From Hymenobacter convexus (GTDB taxonomy: Bacteria; Bacteroidota; Bacteroidia; Cytophagales; Hymenobacteraceae): a DNA stretch of 64,000 bases. The notes beneath the pieces were generated by a model that saw only the letters and a list, made by a program, of their open reading frames with translations, was not told the origin of the DNA and ran no database searches. The stretch is from positions 434,001 to 498,000 of the forward strand of contig NZ_JAUQON010000004.1 of assembly GCF_030580955.1 (NCBI RefSeq). Reading direction: 5' to 3'. The first letter of the stretch is position 1. The number at the start of each line of letters is the position of its first letter. This document shows, in pieces, positions 18,873-28,029 of the stretch. A program made the translations under genes and the position numbers.

Positions 18873-18973
18873 CAGAACGTCATGCTGAGCGGAGCCGAAG
18901 CATCTCTACCGCGTAAGTAATTCAATTACTCCTGCGGTAGAGATGCTTCGGCTCCGCTCAGCGTGACGTTCTG
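18873..18973. repeat. Dispersed palindromic element
   Basis: CAGAACGTCATGCTGAGCGG and CCGCTCAGCGTGACGTTCTG arms. This is the GAGCGGAGCC sub-type, with one mismatch in the right arm. It may also serve as terminator for the aldo/keto reductase gene. Confidence 0.95.
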
Positions 18974-18991
18974 TTTTTTTAATTTCGCTTT

Positions 18992-20059
18992 ATGAAACGC
19001 AGCTTTTGGTACGGCATGGGCTGCCTGCTGCTGGCGGGCCCCGTGCAAGCCCAATCCCTGACGGGCATTTGGCAGGGCGTGGAAAACGAAACCACCAAGC
19101 CAAACGACTATTGGCCGTCGCTGCTCCGGCTGCAGCAAAGCAAAGGGCCGGCGGTGTTTGGCGTGCTCTACGAGGAAGTGGGCGGCAACCCCAACGTCAC
19201 GGTCACGTTCCAGATGCAGGGCACCCGCACGGCCACGGGCCTGCGCCTGGAACACGTTGATAAGCTGAACGAAACCGGCCGAACGCCACTTAGTTACTGG
19301 TGCGACGGCTCCATCACCTTCACCTACGACCCGGCCCTGGAAAAGCTGACCGGCCACGCCACCTACCGCCCCCACGGCGACTGCTCGGTGGGAACGTTCA
19401 CCCTCTACCGCGTGAAGTTGAAATCGGCCGCCACGGTGCCGGCGGGAGTCGAAAGCAGCCTCCGCGTCTCGGGCCGCAACGTGCTCTGGTACGCCGATGC
19501 CGAACTGAAGCAGCCCGTAAATACCGGCAATATTTTCCGCACTAAACTCACCAAAACCACCACGTTCTACATCACCCAAGGCTATTACCCAACCAAGGAA
19601 AGCTCGGCCGTGCCCATCACCGTCAAAGTAACGGGCACACTGCCGAAAGAGATGCCGCCACCGGCCCCCGCGCCGCCCGTGGCGGCCCCGGATACGGCCC
19701 GCCCCGCGCCGGCCGCCCCCCTGATTTCGACCACGCCGGTGGTCCTGCCCACGGTGCTCTTCAAGGTAGGCAAGCCGGAGCTGCTGCCCGAATCCAGCCC
19801 GGCCCTCGACCAGCTGGCCGCCGAGCTGAAAGCGCGCCCGGAGCTGCAAATTCGCGTCTCGGGCCACGCCGATAAAGTGGGCGAGCCCGATAAAAACCAG
19901 GTGCTGAGCGAGCAGCGGGCCGAAGCGGTGAAGGCCTATCTGGTGCAGGCCGGCATCGCGGCCGGCCGCATCAGCACCATCGGCTATGGCGACACGCGCC
20001 CCCTGCACCCCTCGCCCGACGTGCGCAACCGGCGCGTGGAAGTGGAAGAGGTGAAATAG
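18992..20059 (+). CDS. OmpA-family outer membrane protein
   Basis: A 355-residue secreted protein. The signal peptide is MKRSFWYGMGCLLLAGPVQAQ. Residues about 22-140 form a beta-rich domain (LTGIWQGVENE, SITFTYDPALEKLTGHATY). Residues about 150-210 form a small Ig-like linker, and a Pro/Ala-rich linker (residues 215-245) leads to a C-terminal OmpA peptidoglycan-binding domain with SGHADKVGEPDKNQVLSEQR and the end VRNRRVEVEEVK. The OmpA domain should tether it to peptidoglycan. The N-terminal ligand is unknown. It is followed 45 nt later by a polysaccharide deacetylase gene on the same strand. Confidence 0.9.
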   Translation: MKRSFWYGMGCLLLAGPVQAQSLTGIWQGVENETTKPNDYWPSLLRLQQSKGPAVFGVLYEEVGGNPNVTVTFQMQGTRTATGLRLEHVDKLNETGRTPLSYWCDGSITFTYDPALEKLTGHATYRPHGDCSVGTFTLYRVKLKSAATVPAGVESSLRVSGRNVLWYADAELKQPVNTGNIFRTKLTKTTTFYITQGYYPTKESSAVPITVKVTGTLPKEMPPPAPAPPVAAPDTARPAPAAPLISTTPVVLPTVLFKVGKPELLPESSPALDQLAAELKARPELQIRVSGHADKVGEPDKNQVLSEQRAEAVKAYLVQAGIAAGRISTIGYGDTRPLHPSPDVRNRRVEVEEVK

Positions 20060-20104
20060 CGCGCCGCGCGGCGCATCTTTGCCCCCGACCTTACCCTTCC
20101 GCCG

Positions 20105-20908
20105 ATGAAATCCCCCACCCTGGCGCTGGCTGCCAGCTTCCTGACAGCCGGCGCGGCTGTCGCTCAAACTTCGCCTGCGCCAAATCAGTGGAATGGCAAG
20201 CCCTGCGCCGTGGTGCTCACCTACGACGACGCCATCGACGTGGACCTCGACAACGTGGTACCGGCCCTGGATTCGGCCAAGTTCCGGGGCACTTTCTACC
20301 TCATCGGCTCCTCTCCCGTCATCAAAAAGCGGCTGGCCGAATGGCGCCGCGCCGCCCAGCGCGGGCACGAGCTGGGCAACCACGCCCTGTTTCACCCCTG
20401 CGATGGGAGCCTGCCGGGCCGCAGCTTTGTGAAGCCCGACCACGACCTGCACACTTACACCGTGGGCCGCGCCGTGGACGAAATCAGGGCCAACAACGCG
20501 CTGCTCAGCGCCATCGATGGCAAAACGGCCCGCACCTTCGCCTACCCCTGCGGCGATTTGCAGATTGGCGGCGTGAAATTTTACGACCAGCTGAAAACCG
20601 ACTTTGTGGCCGCCCGGGGCGTGTCGCCCGGCTTGCAAACGGCCGCCCAGGTCGACCTGAGCAACGTGGACGCCTACTCCATCAACGGCCAAAACGGCCA
20701 ATACATGATTGACCTTGTGAAACAGGCGCAAGCGTCGCACACCCTGCTGGTGTTTCTATTTCACGGCGTGGGCGGCGGGCACAGCCTGAATGTGGACCTG
20801 GCGGCGCATCGGCAGCTGCTGCGCTACCTCAAGGCGCACGATAAGGAAATCTGGGTAGCGCCGATGGTGGAAGTGGCCGAGAAAATCCGGGCTGAGCAGC
20901 AGCATTGA
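20105..20908 (+). CDS. Secreted polysaccharide deacetylase family protein
   Basis: A 267-residue CE4/NodB-fold protein with signal peptide MKSPTLALAASFLTAGAAVA. VVLTYDDAIDVDL near residue 38 is motif 1 with the two Asp, and GHELGNHALFHPC near residue 89 is motif 2 supplying the zinc His residues. RTFAYPCGDLQIGG near residue 145 corresponds to motif 3, and LLVFLFHGVGGGH near residue 215 to the later His motif. Likely role is removal of acetyl groups from a cell-wall or capsular glycan. It probably forms a two-gene unit with the OmpA gene. Confidence 0.88.
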   Translation: MKSPTLALAASFLTAGAAVAQTSPAPNQWNGKPCAVVLTYDDAIDVDLDNVVPALDSAKFRGTFYLIGSSPVIKKRLAEWRRAAQRGHELGNHALFHPCDGSLPGRSFVKPDHDLHTYTVGRAVDEIRANNALLSAIDGKTARTFAYPCGDLQIGGVKFYDQLKTDFVAARGVSPGLQTAAQVDLSNVDAYSINGQNGQYMIDLVKQAQASHTLLVFLFHGVGGGHSLNVDLAAHRQLLRYLKAHDKEIWVAPMVEVAEKIRAEQQH

Positions 20909-20928
20909 GAGCCGCCAGAATAGAAATC

Positions 20929-21027
20929 GGAACGTCATGCCGAGCGGAGCCGAAGCATCTCTACCGCGTAAGTAATTTATTCACTCTCGCAATAGAGATG
21001 CTTCGGCTCCGCTCAGCATGACGTTCC
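20929..21027. repeat. Dispersed palindromic element
   Basis: GGAACGTCATGCCGAGCGGA and TCCGCTCAGCATGACGTTCC arms around an AT-rich centre. It lies between the convergent deacetylase and catalase-family genes. Confidence 0.95.
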
Positions 21028-21055
21028 TTTAGTCAATCTAACACAGCTGAAAACC

Positions 21056-22162
21056 TCAGTCCGGCAGTTCGTTGATGTCGCGCGGCTCGCGGCGGGGCTG
21101 CGCGTTCATGCGGTGGCGGTAGGCCGACGACGTTTCATAAGCCTTGATGCGGGCGCGGTTGATGGAGCCCAGCGGCCGGTGCTCGGCCAGGCAGTGGAAG
21201 GGGTTGAACGACAGCACGTCATCGGCAAACACGCGGCGGGCGGGGCTGTAGGCATCCTGCGCCGGAATCACGATTTTGCCGAGGCCCTGGTAAGGGCTCT
21301 GGTCCTGGGGCCAATCCACGGAGGCATCTTCCACGGGCATGGTTTTCAGGTCGGTGCAGAGCTGGGCGCGGAGCTCATACTCGGCCCCCTGGCTGCGGAA
21401 AAAGTCGACCACCAGGTCGCGCCAGCCGGCAGGCTCCGTAATCTTCACCTGCTCGCCGGCCAGGGCCTGCACATTGCCCGACAGCGGTGCCACGCTGATT
21501 TTCGACACGTAGTCGCCGAAGCGAATGGCCCCGAGCGTGGTGAAGGTTTCGCCGATGATGTTGTTGTGGGGATGGGGCGGCACGACGAGTGGGATTTCTT
21601 TTTTCAGGCCCACGGCATCGAGGGCCTGGTTGATGAGGGTGCCGGCTTCGGTCAGGATGGTGGTGGCCACCTCCGGGGCGTGCAGAAACACCTTTTCCTG
21701 GCGCAGCTGCATGTCGTGGTAACTCTTAATGTCGCCGGTGGGAATGATGGTATCGTTCACCATCAGGAAATCCTGGGTCACCTCGTCCGCCTGGTCGGGC
21801 AGGAACTTCCGGCCCTCTACCCCAATGATTTTCACGGCCAGCCCTTTCACTGCCGACTGCGTATCGGGGTCGATAGCGCCGGGGGCCGACGAGAAGCGGA
21901 GAATGACCGGATACACCCGGGGCTCCCGAAATAGGCCCTGGGCCAGGTGCTCGGGCAGGCTGGGATAGATGTGCAGCTCGCCGCGCAGCACGCCGTGGCT
22001 CTTGGCGTGGGCGTCGCGAATGGCGTGGCGGTGCTTCTCGAACATGAAGCGGTTGACCCGCGCCATCGACTCGACCGTTTCATTGGTGAGTTGTTCTTCG
22101 TTGGGCTGGATTTCTTCCACGCCATCGGCGTAGCGGACGTAGGGGCTGGTAGGCGTTGGCAT
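21056..22162 (-). CDS. Catalase-family haem protein
   Basis: A 368-residue protein of the small catalase-like (y4iL-type) group. Visible marks are HAKSHGVLRGELHIYP near residue 52 with the likely distal His, RFSSAPGAIDPDTQSAVKGL near residue 88, the substrate-side Asn in FLMVNDTIIP near residue 130, and RARIKAYETSSAYRH near the C-terminus, where the RxxxY Tyr would be the proximal haem ligand. It is shorter than classical catalases (about 480 residues or more) and lacks a signal peptide. Whether it is a peroxidase, catalase or lipid hydroperoxide enzyme cannot be told. Confidence 0.85.
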   Translation of the reverse strand: MPTPTSPYVRYADGVEEIQPNEEQLTNETVESMARVNRFMFEKHRHAIRDAHAKSHGVLRGELHIYPSLPEHLAQGLFREPRVYPVILRFSSAPGAIDPDTQSAVKGLAVKIIGVEGRKFLPDQADEVTQDFLMVNDTIIPTGDIKSYHDMQLRQEKVFLHAPEVATTILTEAGTLINQALDAVGLKKEIPLVVPPHPHNNIIGETFTTLGAIRFGDYVSKISVAPLSGNVQALAGEQVKITEPAGWRDLVVDFFRSQGAEYELRAQLCTDLKTMPVEDASVDWPQDQSPYQGLGKIVIPAQDAYSPARRVFADDVLSFNPFHCLAEHRPLGSINRARIKAYETSSAYRHRMNAQPRREPRDINELPD

Positions 22163-22338
22163 CAGAAAACGGGTTTGGGTGTTTATTCCTTACGCGCCCC
22201 GTCGCTGGCAAGGATTCGCCTCCCAGCTATTAATGAGACTACTTTTGCGGCAGTTCAAAGCTTGGCCAACTGGTTTTTCGCATAGAAAAACAAGCACTTT
22301 AGCGCGCCCATTGCCGAGGCAATATTTCTTCAAATTTC

Positions 22339-22902
22339 ATGTCGCACCGCCATTTCCTCATCCACAAGCCTTACGGCTACCTCAGCCAGTTTGCGGGTGA
22401 GGCCAAGAAGAAAAAGCTGGGCGAATTCCACGATTTTCCCGAAGGCATCATGGCCATCGGCCGGCTCGATGAGGACAGCGAAGGCCTGCTCCTGCTCACC
22501 ACCGACGGCCGCATGAGTGAGCTGGTGCGCAGCCGCAAAATCGAGAAGGAATACTACGCCCAGGTCGATGGCCTGATGACCGACGCGGCCGTTGCGCAGT
22601 TGCAAACCGGCGTCGAAATCGGCATTCACGGCGTGAAATACATCACCAACCCTTGCCAGGCGCGCCGCCTCGACGCCACGCCGGATTTCGCCCCGCGCAC
22701 CCGCAAAATCCGCGACGACCGCCACGGGCCCACGTCCTGGGTTTCCATCATCGTGACGGAAGGCAAGTTCCGGCAGGTGCGCAAGATGACGGCCGCCGTG
22801 GGCTTCCCCACGCTGCGGCTGGTGCGGGTGCGGGTGGGCGACACGTGGCTGGGCGACCTAGCCGCCGGTGAGGTGCGAGAAGTGCCGGATTTTGGGCTGT
22901 AG
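22339..22902 (+). CDS. RluE/RsuA-family 23S/16S rRNA pseudouridine synthase
   Basis: A 187-residue enzyme lacking an S4 domain, like RluE. It starts HFLIHKPYGYLSQF (the KP-x-G motif), has the catalytic loop GRLDEDSEGLLLLTTDG near residue 42 with the nucleophilic Asp, EKEYYAQVDG near residue 70, and TEGKFRQVRKMTAAVGFPTL near residue 139. It isomerises uridine in rRNA. TACTTTTG at 22240-22247 matches the -7 consensus but lies 92 nt upstream and lacks a clear -33. The stop codon falls inside the left arm of a palindrome. Confidence 0.93.
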   Translation: MSHRHFLIHKPYGYLSQFAGEAKKKKLGEFHDFPEGIMAIGRLDEDSEGLLLLTTDGRMSELVRSRKIEKEYYAQVDGLMTDAAVAQLQTGVEIGIHGVKYITNPCQARRLDATPDFAPRTRKIRDDRHGPTSWVSIIVTEGKFRQVRKMTAAVGFPTLRLVRVRVGDTWLGDLAAGEVREVPDFGL

Positions 22903-22974
22903 CGTGGACGCTGCGAGTCCGCGCTTCGTTAGACCGTCCCTCAGCCAGGCGCGGACTCGCAGCGTCCACGCTAC
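22899..22974. repeat. Palindrome of a second repeat family
   Basis: GTAGCGTGGACGCTGCGAGT with CCGCGC following pairs with GCGCGG plus ACTCGCAGCGTCCACGCTAC, a 26-bp near-perfect stem with a loop of about 24 nt. The sequence differs from the main element family. The rluE-like stop codon lies within the left arm, and it separates two convergent genes, so it may terminate both. Confidence 0.9.
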
Positions 22975-22977
22975 CAG

Positions 22978-25900
22978 TCACTTCACCGCCACCGGCTTTG
23001 AGCCAGCTTTCTGTTCGTCTACATACTTCACATTATCAATGTAATACCGCTCAATCAGCTTTTGGTACGGGTCGACGCCGGCTTTGACGGGCTTCTCATT
23101 CACCACAAAGGAAAGCGTGGTTTCGGGCTTGGTGAGCTTGATTTTCTTCAGAAACAGCGCTTTGCCGCGCACGTCCCAGGCCTCGCCCTGCGACTTATCG
23201 GGTCCGAAAATGCCCAGGTCCACGTAGTCGGCCACCGGAATAGACTTTTCGTTGCCGAGGCTGTCGGCGCGCAGCTTTTCGGCTTTGATGGTGAGGCTGA
23301 CGTTGTATTTGCCGTCGGGGCGCGGGGTGTAGGTGGCGCTTTTTAGCTCGTTTTTGTAGAGCGTGATGGTTTCGAACATGTCGTGCAGCACGTACTGCAT
23401 CGAGTCGGGCGTGGCCTGGCGCAGGTAGGCCATCAGGTCGGCCGTGTTGGGGTACGGGCGGGTCTGGTAGCGGTTTTTGGTGATGAAGGCCCGGAGCGCG
23501 CCGTTCAGCTTGTCCTCGCCGATGTAGTCCTGCAGGGCGTAGAACACCATGCCGCCCTTGTAATAATGGATGTAGGGCTGCGACTCGCACAGCATGAGGG
23601 GCTGCTCCTTTTTGCGCTCCTGGCGGCGGCCGCGCAGGTAGTTGTCCAGCTCGCGGCGCATAAACTGCTGCATCTTATTAGGCGTGAACTCGTGCTTGGC
23701 CGTCATGATGGCCGAATATTCGGCCAGCGACTCGACGAGCATGCTGCTCCCTTGCACGTTAGCCCCCACCAGCTGGTGGCCCCACCACTGGTGGGCCAAC
23801 TCGTGGTTGGTGATGAAAAAGGTGAGGTCGGGCTTGGTGGAATCGCGCAGGTCGTCAATAAAGCCGGCGCTTTCCGAAAACGGCACTGTGTTGGGGAAGC
23901 TCTGGGCGAAGGACTTGTAGCGCGGAAACTCCAGCACCCGAATCTGGCGGTATTGGTAGGGCCCGAAAGCGGCCGTATAGTACGGCAGGGCCTTACGCAG
24001 GGCCTCGGCCATGCGGGCCACGTTGTAGCCGTGCTTGGGGTCGTGGTAGATTTCGATGGCCACGGGCGGGCCGCCAGCGGGGTTTTGCCAGCTTTCGCGG
24101 TGCATTTGGTAGCGGGCCGACAGCACCGACACCATGGGCATCATGGGCTGGTCCATCTGGTAGCGGAAGTAGCGGCGGCCGTATTGCAGCCACTCCTTTT
24201 GCAGGTAGCCCGGCGTGATGGCCACCTGGTCGGGGTCGGTGCTCACGGTGGCCTGGTAGCGCACGTAGTCGCCATCGGGCCCAAAATCGGCCTGGTTGCG
24301 GCCGCGCGGGTCGTTGAGGCGGCGGGCGCGGTCTTTGGGCCGGAGGCCGTTGCGCTGGCGCACGTTGTCGTCTTCCAGCTCACTGCCGGGCTGGTAGCCA
24401 ATGTGCAGGCCGGGGTCGTTGAGGAAGGTGCCGTTGGCCGTCAGGCGGTCTTCGGGCGAAATAGTGGCCCAGTCGAACACGCCGTTGGCCTTGAGGCGCG
24501 AGGTGAAACCCCGGGCGCGGTACGCCACATCGAAACGCAGGTCAAGCGAGTCGCCGGGGGCCAGCGGCCGGGCCAGGCGGTAGAGGCGCACGCCGGCCAC
24601 GGGGTCGTTGTGCAGCACCTGGGCCGCCCGGCTCAAACTGAGCCTGTTAGTGAGGCTGGGGTTGGCGTCGTAGTTGATGAAGAGGGTATCCAGGGCCCGG
24701 CTTTCCTTGTTGCGCAGGGTGTAGGTGCCCGCCATGCGGTAGCCGCGCGGGCTGGCCGTGGGGTACAGGTCGGCGTTGAGGCGAATGGCCACAATCTTGG
24801 GCTGCGGCAGGTTTTCGTAGCGCTTGTAGGCGCGTTCGGCGGCGGCCTGCCGGGCTTCCAGGGCCTTGGGCGTCACGTATTGATTGAGGATGTTGGCGTT
24901 ATAGAACACCCAGCCGCCGGCCACGAAAAACAGCCCCAGCCCCGCCGCCAGCGCCGGCCGCATGCCCGCCCCGCGCAGCCGCTGCCCAAACAGCCGCATG
25001 CGAGCCCCCGCGCCAGCATCGTTGCCCCGTACCCAAAGCAGGCCCGTGAGCAGCACCAGCACCAGCGCCCCGGCCAGGTAATAGGTATTGATGGCCAGCA
25101 GCGGCGCCACCATATGCCCGTAGCCGTTCATGTCGGAATAGGTATAAGGCACGGCCGCCCCAAACTTGAGCAACGCGTGGTGCAACCCTAGCGCATCGGC
25201 CAGCAGAAACACCACCCCGTAGTACACCATCATTAGGGCGTGGCCCACGTACTTGTTGTTGGCCACCGTTTGCACGGCCAGAGCCAGCGTGCAGAGCACG
25301 GCGACGTTGGCCACCTGCGGGGTGAAATCCTTGAAGTAGAGTAGCGGCTCGACCAGCGCCGGTGCCCGGTAGAGCTGAATGGCCAGCCCCACCCCGTCCA
25401 TCACCAGGGTAAGCAGCACCTGCACCGCCAGCAGTGCCAGCAGCTTACTCAGAAACGGCACCCAGTTCGAAAACGGCAGCGCATCGAAAACCAGCTGGAG
25501 CCGAGTGTCCCGCTCGCGCCACACCAGCTCGCCGGCGTAAATGGTGATGATTAGAATCTGGAACAGCGTGTAATTGTCGTTCACCAGGCGCAGTATCAGG
25601 TACGTCACCGGCATCTGAATGCCACGAGCGTCCTCGTAGGTGAAGTAGGCGTTGAAAAGCACGAACACCACGCCCAGCAGCGCCAGCACCCGAAACGGCC
25701 AGGCCCGCACCACGTTCAGCGCCTGCACTTTCACCATTTGGCGCAGCTGCCACCAGCCCAGCCCCGCCCCAAACGCCTGCGGCGAACGGCGCAAGCCGCC
25801 CGCCACGGCCATAACCGGAGCCGCTTCGGGCGCGGCCTTTTTCACGCGGGTTTTGGGCTGGCCCAGCCGGAATAGTGCGCACGCCACCAGCAGTAGCACC

Positions 25901-26649
25901 ACCCCAATGCTGCCCCAGAGCAGCCGGTTCTGCACCAGCTCGCCCCCGAAGAAATTCAGCAGCCGGGTGTTGCGCTCGGCAATGGTCCAGTAATTGGCAT
26001 CGATGTTCTTGGCGCCCAGCCCAAACGGGTCGAGCTGCGCAAAGAGGTGGTCGCTGCTGACTTTGTTGGCAAACGTGAACGAAACCTGATACAGCACAAA
26101 CAGCACAATTCCCCCCAGATACACCACCAGCGGCGAGCGAAACAGCAGGTAAGCCGCAAAAAAAATGCAGCCCGCAAACAGCGCGTTCACCCAGGCCCCA
26201 AACACCAACGGCCCTAGCAGCGCCAGCGGCATCACTGGCCCCAGCTTGTCGGACTCCACCCACGGCATAAGCATGCCCAGCAGCGCCCCCACCGAGATGC
26301 CGCTCATAATGAACCAGATGGCCAGCAGCGACCCCAGAAACCGGCCGCTCAAGTAGGCCGGCTTGGTGATGGACGTGGTGTACACCAGACCCGTTATGCC
26401 GTCCTTGTCGTCGCGGTAAATGGGCGTGCCGAGAATAGCCGCCGTCACAAACATGCCCAGAATGGAGGCGATGATGTGCAGCTGCGCCAGCGCATCGGGC
26501 GAGTTGACGTGCACCTTGGCGCTGGCAAACCCAAAGTCTTCCACCGTTTGGGACAGGAAGCCCGCCAGCGCAAACACGCCGAAATACAGGTAAGTACTGG
26601 GCTGCGTGAACCGGTAGCGCAGCTCGAAGCGAAGTATGTGAAGAAACAT
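22978..26649 (-). CDS. ABC transporter permease fused to an M1-family aminopeptidase domain
   Basis: A 1223-residue protein from the ATG at 26649. The first 600 or so residues hold two sets of about six membrane helices typical of ABC-2 type permeases. A large extracytoplasmic M1-like peptidase domain follows, with FFITNHELAHQWWGHQ near residue 945 (HExxH zinc motif) and VESLAEY (third ligand Glu) 19 residues later, one more than the usual 18. The usual GxMEN motif is replaced by a SESAGF segment near residue 918. The ATPase gene upstream on the same strand completes the transporter. The architecture is known from Bacteroidota genomes, but the substrate and the reason for the fusion are not known to me. 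Confidence 0.9.
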   Translation of the reverse strand: MFLHILRFELRYRFTQPSTYLYFGVFALAGFLSQTVEDFGFASAKVHVNSPDALAQLHIIASILGMFVTAAILGTPIYRDDKDGITGLVYTTSITKPAYLSGRFLGSLLAIWFIMSGISVGALLGMLMPWVESDKLGPVMPLALLGPLVFGAWVNALFAGCIFFAAYLLFRSPLVVYLGGIVLFVLYQVSFTFANKVSSDHLFAQLDPFGLGAKNIDANYWTIAERNTRLLNFFGGELVQNRLLWGSIGVVLLLVACALFRLGQPKTRVKKAAPEAAPVMAVAGGLRRSPQAFGAGLGWWQLRQMVKVQALNVVRAWPFRVLALLGVVFVLFNAYFTYEDARGIQMPVTYLILRLVNDNYTLFQILIITIYAGELVWRERDTRLQLVFDALPFSNWVPFLSKLLALLAVQVLLTLVMDGVGLAIQLYRAPALVEPLLYFKDFTPQVANVAVLCTLALAVQTVANNKYVGHALMMVYYGVVFLLADALGLHHALLKFGAAVPYTYSDMNGYGHMVAPLLAINTYYLAGALVLVLLTGLLWVRGNDAGAGARMRLFGQRLRGAGMRPALAAGLGLFFVAGGWVFYNANILNQYVTPKALEARQAAAERAYKRYENLPQPKIVAIRLNADLYPTASPRGYRMAGTYTLRNKESRALDTLFINYDANPSLTNRLSLSRAAQVLHNDPVAGVRLYRLARPLAPGDSLDLRFDVAYRARGFTSRLKANGVFDWATISPEDRLTANGTFLNDPGLHIGYQPGSELEDDNVRQRNGLRPKDRARRLNDPRGRNQADFGPDGDYVRYQATVSTDPDQVAITPGYLQKEWLQYGRRYFRYQMDQPMMPMVSVLSARYQMHRESWQNPAGGPPVAIEIYHDPKHGYNVARMAEALRKALPYYTAAFGPYQYRQIRVLEFPRYKSFAQSFPNTVPFSESAGFIDDLRDSTKPDLTFFITNHELAHQWWGHQLVGANVQGSSMLVESLAEYSAIMTAKHEFTPNKMQQFMRRELDNYLRGRRQERKKEQPLMLCESQPYIHYYKGGMVFYALQDYIGEDKLNGALRAFITKNRYQTRPYPNTADLMAYLRQATPDSMQYVLHDMFETITLYKNELKSATYTPRPDGKYNVSLTIKAEKLRADSLGNEKSIPVADYVDLGIFGPDKSQGEAWDVRGKALFLKKIKLTKPETTLSFVVNEKPVKAGVDPYQKLIERYYIDNVKYVDEQKAGSKPVAVK

Positions 26650-26667
26650 GGTCTGATGAAGTCGAAG

Positions 26668-26767
26668 GAACGTCATGCTGAGCGGAGCCGAAGCATCTCT
26701 ACCGCGCAACTAATCTTCATTTAGTATTGCGGTAGAGATGCTTCGGCTCCGCTCAGCATGACTGTTC
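26668..26767. repeat. Dispersed palindromic element inside the ABC operon
   Basis: GAACGTCATGCTGAGCGGAG and CTCCGCTCAGCATGACTGTT arms, with a single-base insertion near the right end. It fills almost all of the 129-nt space between the ATPase gene and the permease gene. Confidence 0.95.
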
Positions 26768-26778
26768 TAATTGATTAT

Positions 26779-27666
26779 TTAGACAGCTGCCGCTTTCTCC
26801 CGTTTCGCCAGCCGATGGAAATACACGTCCTCCAGCGTGGCCTCGGCCGGTTGGAACTGCCCGTTTATCGGCTGTTCGCTGAATACCCGCACGATGGGCT
26901 GCCCCGCCACCAGCTTCGAGGAAATCACCTCATACTCCGATTTCAGCTGCGCCAGTGCGGCTTTCTCGGTCTTGGTGCGGTACACTTTGCCCCGAATTTC
27001 GCCAATCACGTCGTTTGGCGAGCCAGTGGCCACCACCTCCCCGCCGGCAATAATAGCCATGTTGGGGCACAGCTCGGTCACGTCTTCAACGATGTGCGTG
27101 GAGAGGATAACCACCACGTTTTCACCGATTTCTGACAGCAGGTCCAGAAACCGGTTGCGCTCCGTGGGGTCGAGGCCGGCGGTGGGCTCGTCCACGATGA
27201 TGAGCTGCGGCGCCCCGAGCAGCGCCACCGCAATGCCGAAGCGCTGCCGCATGCCGCCCGAGTAGCCGCCCACCGCCTTTTTGCGGGCCGCCCACAGGTT
27301 GGTTTGCTGAAGCAGTCCTTCCACCGCCAGCCTGCGCTCGGCCCCGTCCCGAATGCCCTTGAGGCCCGCGAAATAATCGAGCAGCACCTCGGCCGAAATG
27401 CTCGGGTAGAGCCCGAACTCCTGCGGCAGGTAGCCGAGTACCCGGCGCACCGCATCCTTCTCGGTCAGCACGTTGATGTTGCCCAGCATAATGCTGCCGG
27501 CATCGGGCTCCTGCAGGGTGGCGATGGTGCGCATGAGCGAGCTTTTGCCCGCGCCGTTGGGGCCCAGCAGTCCGAACATGCCGTTGGGTATGGTGAGCGA
27601 CACGTCGCGCAAGGCGCGCACGCCATTGGGGTAGGTTTTGGATAGATTCGTAATGCGAAGCTCCAT
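26779..27666 (-). CDS. ABC transporter ATP-binding protein
   Basis: A 295-residue ABC ATPase. Walker A LLGPNGAGKSS lies near residue 34, Q-loop YLPQEFGLYPS near residue 76, signature YSGGMRQRFG near residue 128, Walker B LIIVDEPTAGLD near residue 149 and the switch His in VILSTHIVEDV near residue 184. The ATG at 27666 gives MELRITNLSKTYPNG, a standard N-terminus. It precedes the permease-peptidase gene on the same strand and must be its nucleotide-binding partner. The about 70 residues after the ABC core probably contact the permease or regulate it. Confidence 0.96.
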   Translation of the reverse strand: MELRITNLSKTYPNGVRALRDVSLTIPNGMFGLLGPNGAGKSSLMRTIATLQEPDAGSIMLGNINVLTEKDAVRRVLGYLPQEFGLYPSISAEVLLDYFAGLKGIRDGAERRLAVEGLLQQTNLWAARKKAVGGYSGGMRQRFGIAVALLGAPQLIIVDEPTAGLDPTERNRFLDLLSEIGENVVVILSTHIVEDVTELCPNMAIIAGGEVVATGSPNDVIGEIRGKVYRTKTEKAALAQLKSEYEVISSKLVAGQPIVRVFSEQPINGQFQPAEATLEDVYFHRLAKREKAAAV

Positions 27667-27851
27667 GCTGTAAAATCGGTTAAAGTACTGGCCCAAAAGT
27701 GGTAGCTGATGATTTGCAATATATTTTAAATTGTCTCTTTTTCATTATTATTTGTGTCGTCTTATTCATTTTGCGCTGCATGCATAACATATTCCGGACT
27801 TTTGCCGTATCTTTGCAGGGCAATACCACTAGGGTTATCCATCGCATTATC

Positions 27852-27986
27852 ATGAAAAAGACCACTGCCATTTCCTTCTCCTCGTTGCTGCTGCTGGGCG
27901 GCGTAAGCTACCTGGCTGCCAAACTGGCCGACCTGGACCTGACGTTTTTCTTCGATAACGACGACGACCACGCCCACTACTGCTAA
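27852..27986 (+). CDS. Small membrane-anchored protein with acidic/His tail
   Basis: A 44-residue product beginning MKKTTAISFSSLLLLGG and ending FFFDNDDDHAHYC. One hydrophobic segment is followed by an acidic, His-containing tail with a terminal Cys, which could bind a metal. TATCTTTG at 27808-27815 matches the -7 consensus exactly, though no TTG is well placed, and a terminator follows at 28030, so this is very probably a real gene. It is divergent from the ABC ATPase gene. No family is recognised. Confidence 0.72.
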   Translation: MKKTTAISFSSLLLLGGVSYLAAKLADLDLTFFFDNDDDHAHYC

Positions 27987-28029
27987 GCCTTTTTATAGCG
28001 CTACCGCTGCTATTTCCCCGATTCTCTGA

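Noticed and set aside
23383..25191. Long plus-strand ORF opposite the ABC permease-peptidase gene
   Set aside because: Antisense frame produced by GC-rich codon bias; no domain, His/Gln/Ala-rich composition.
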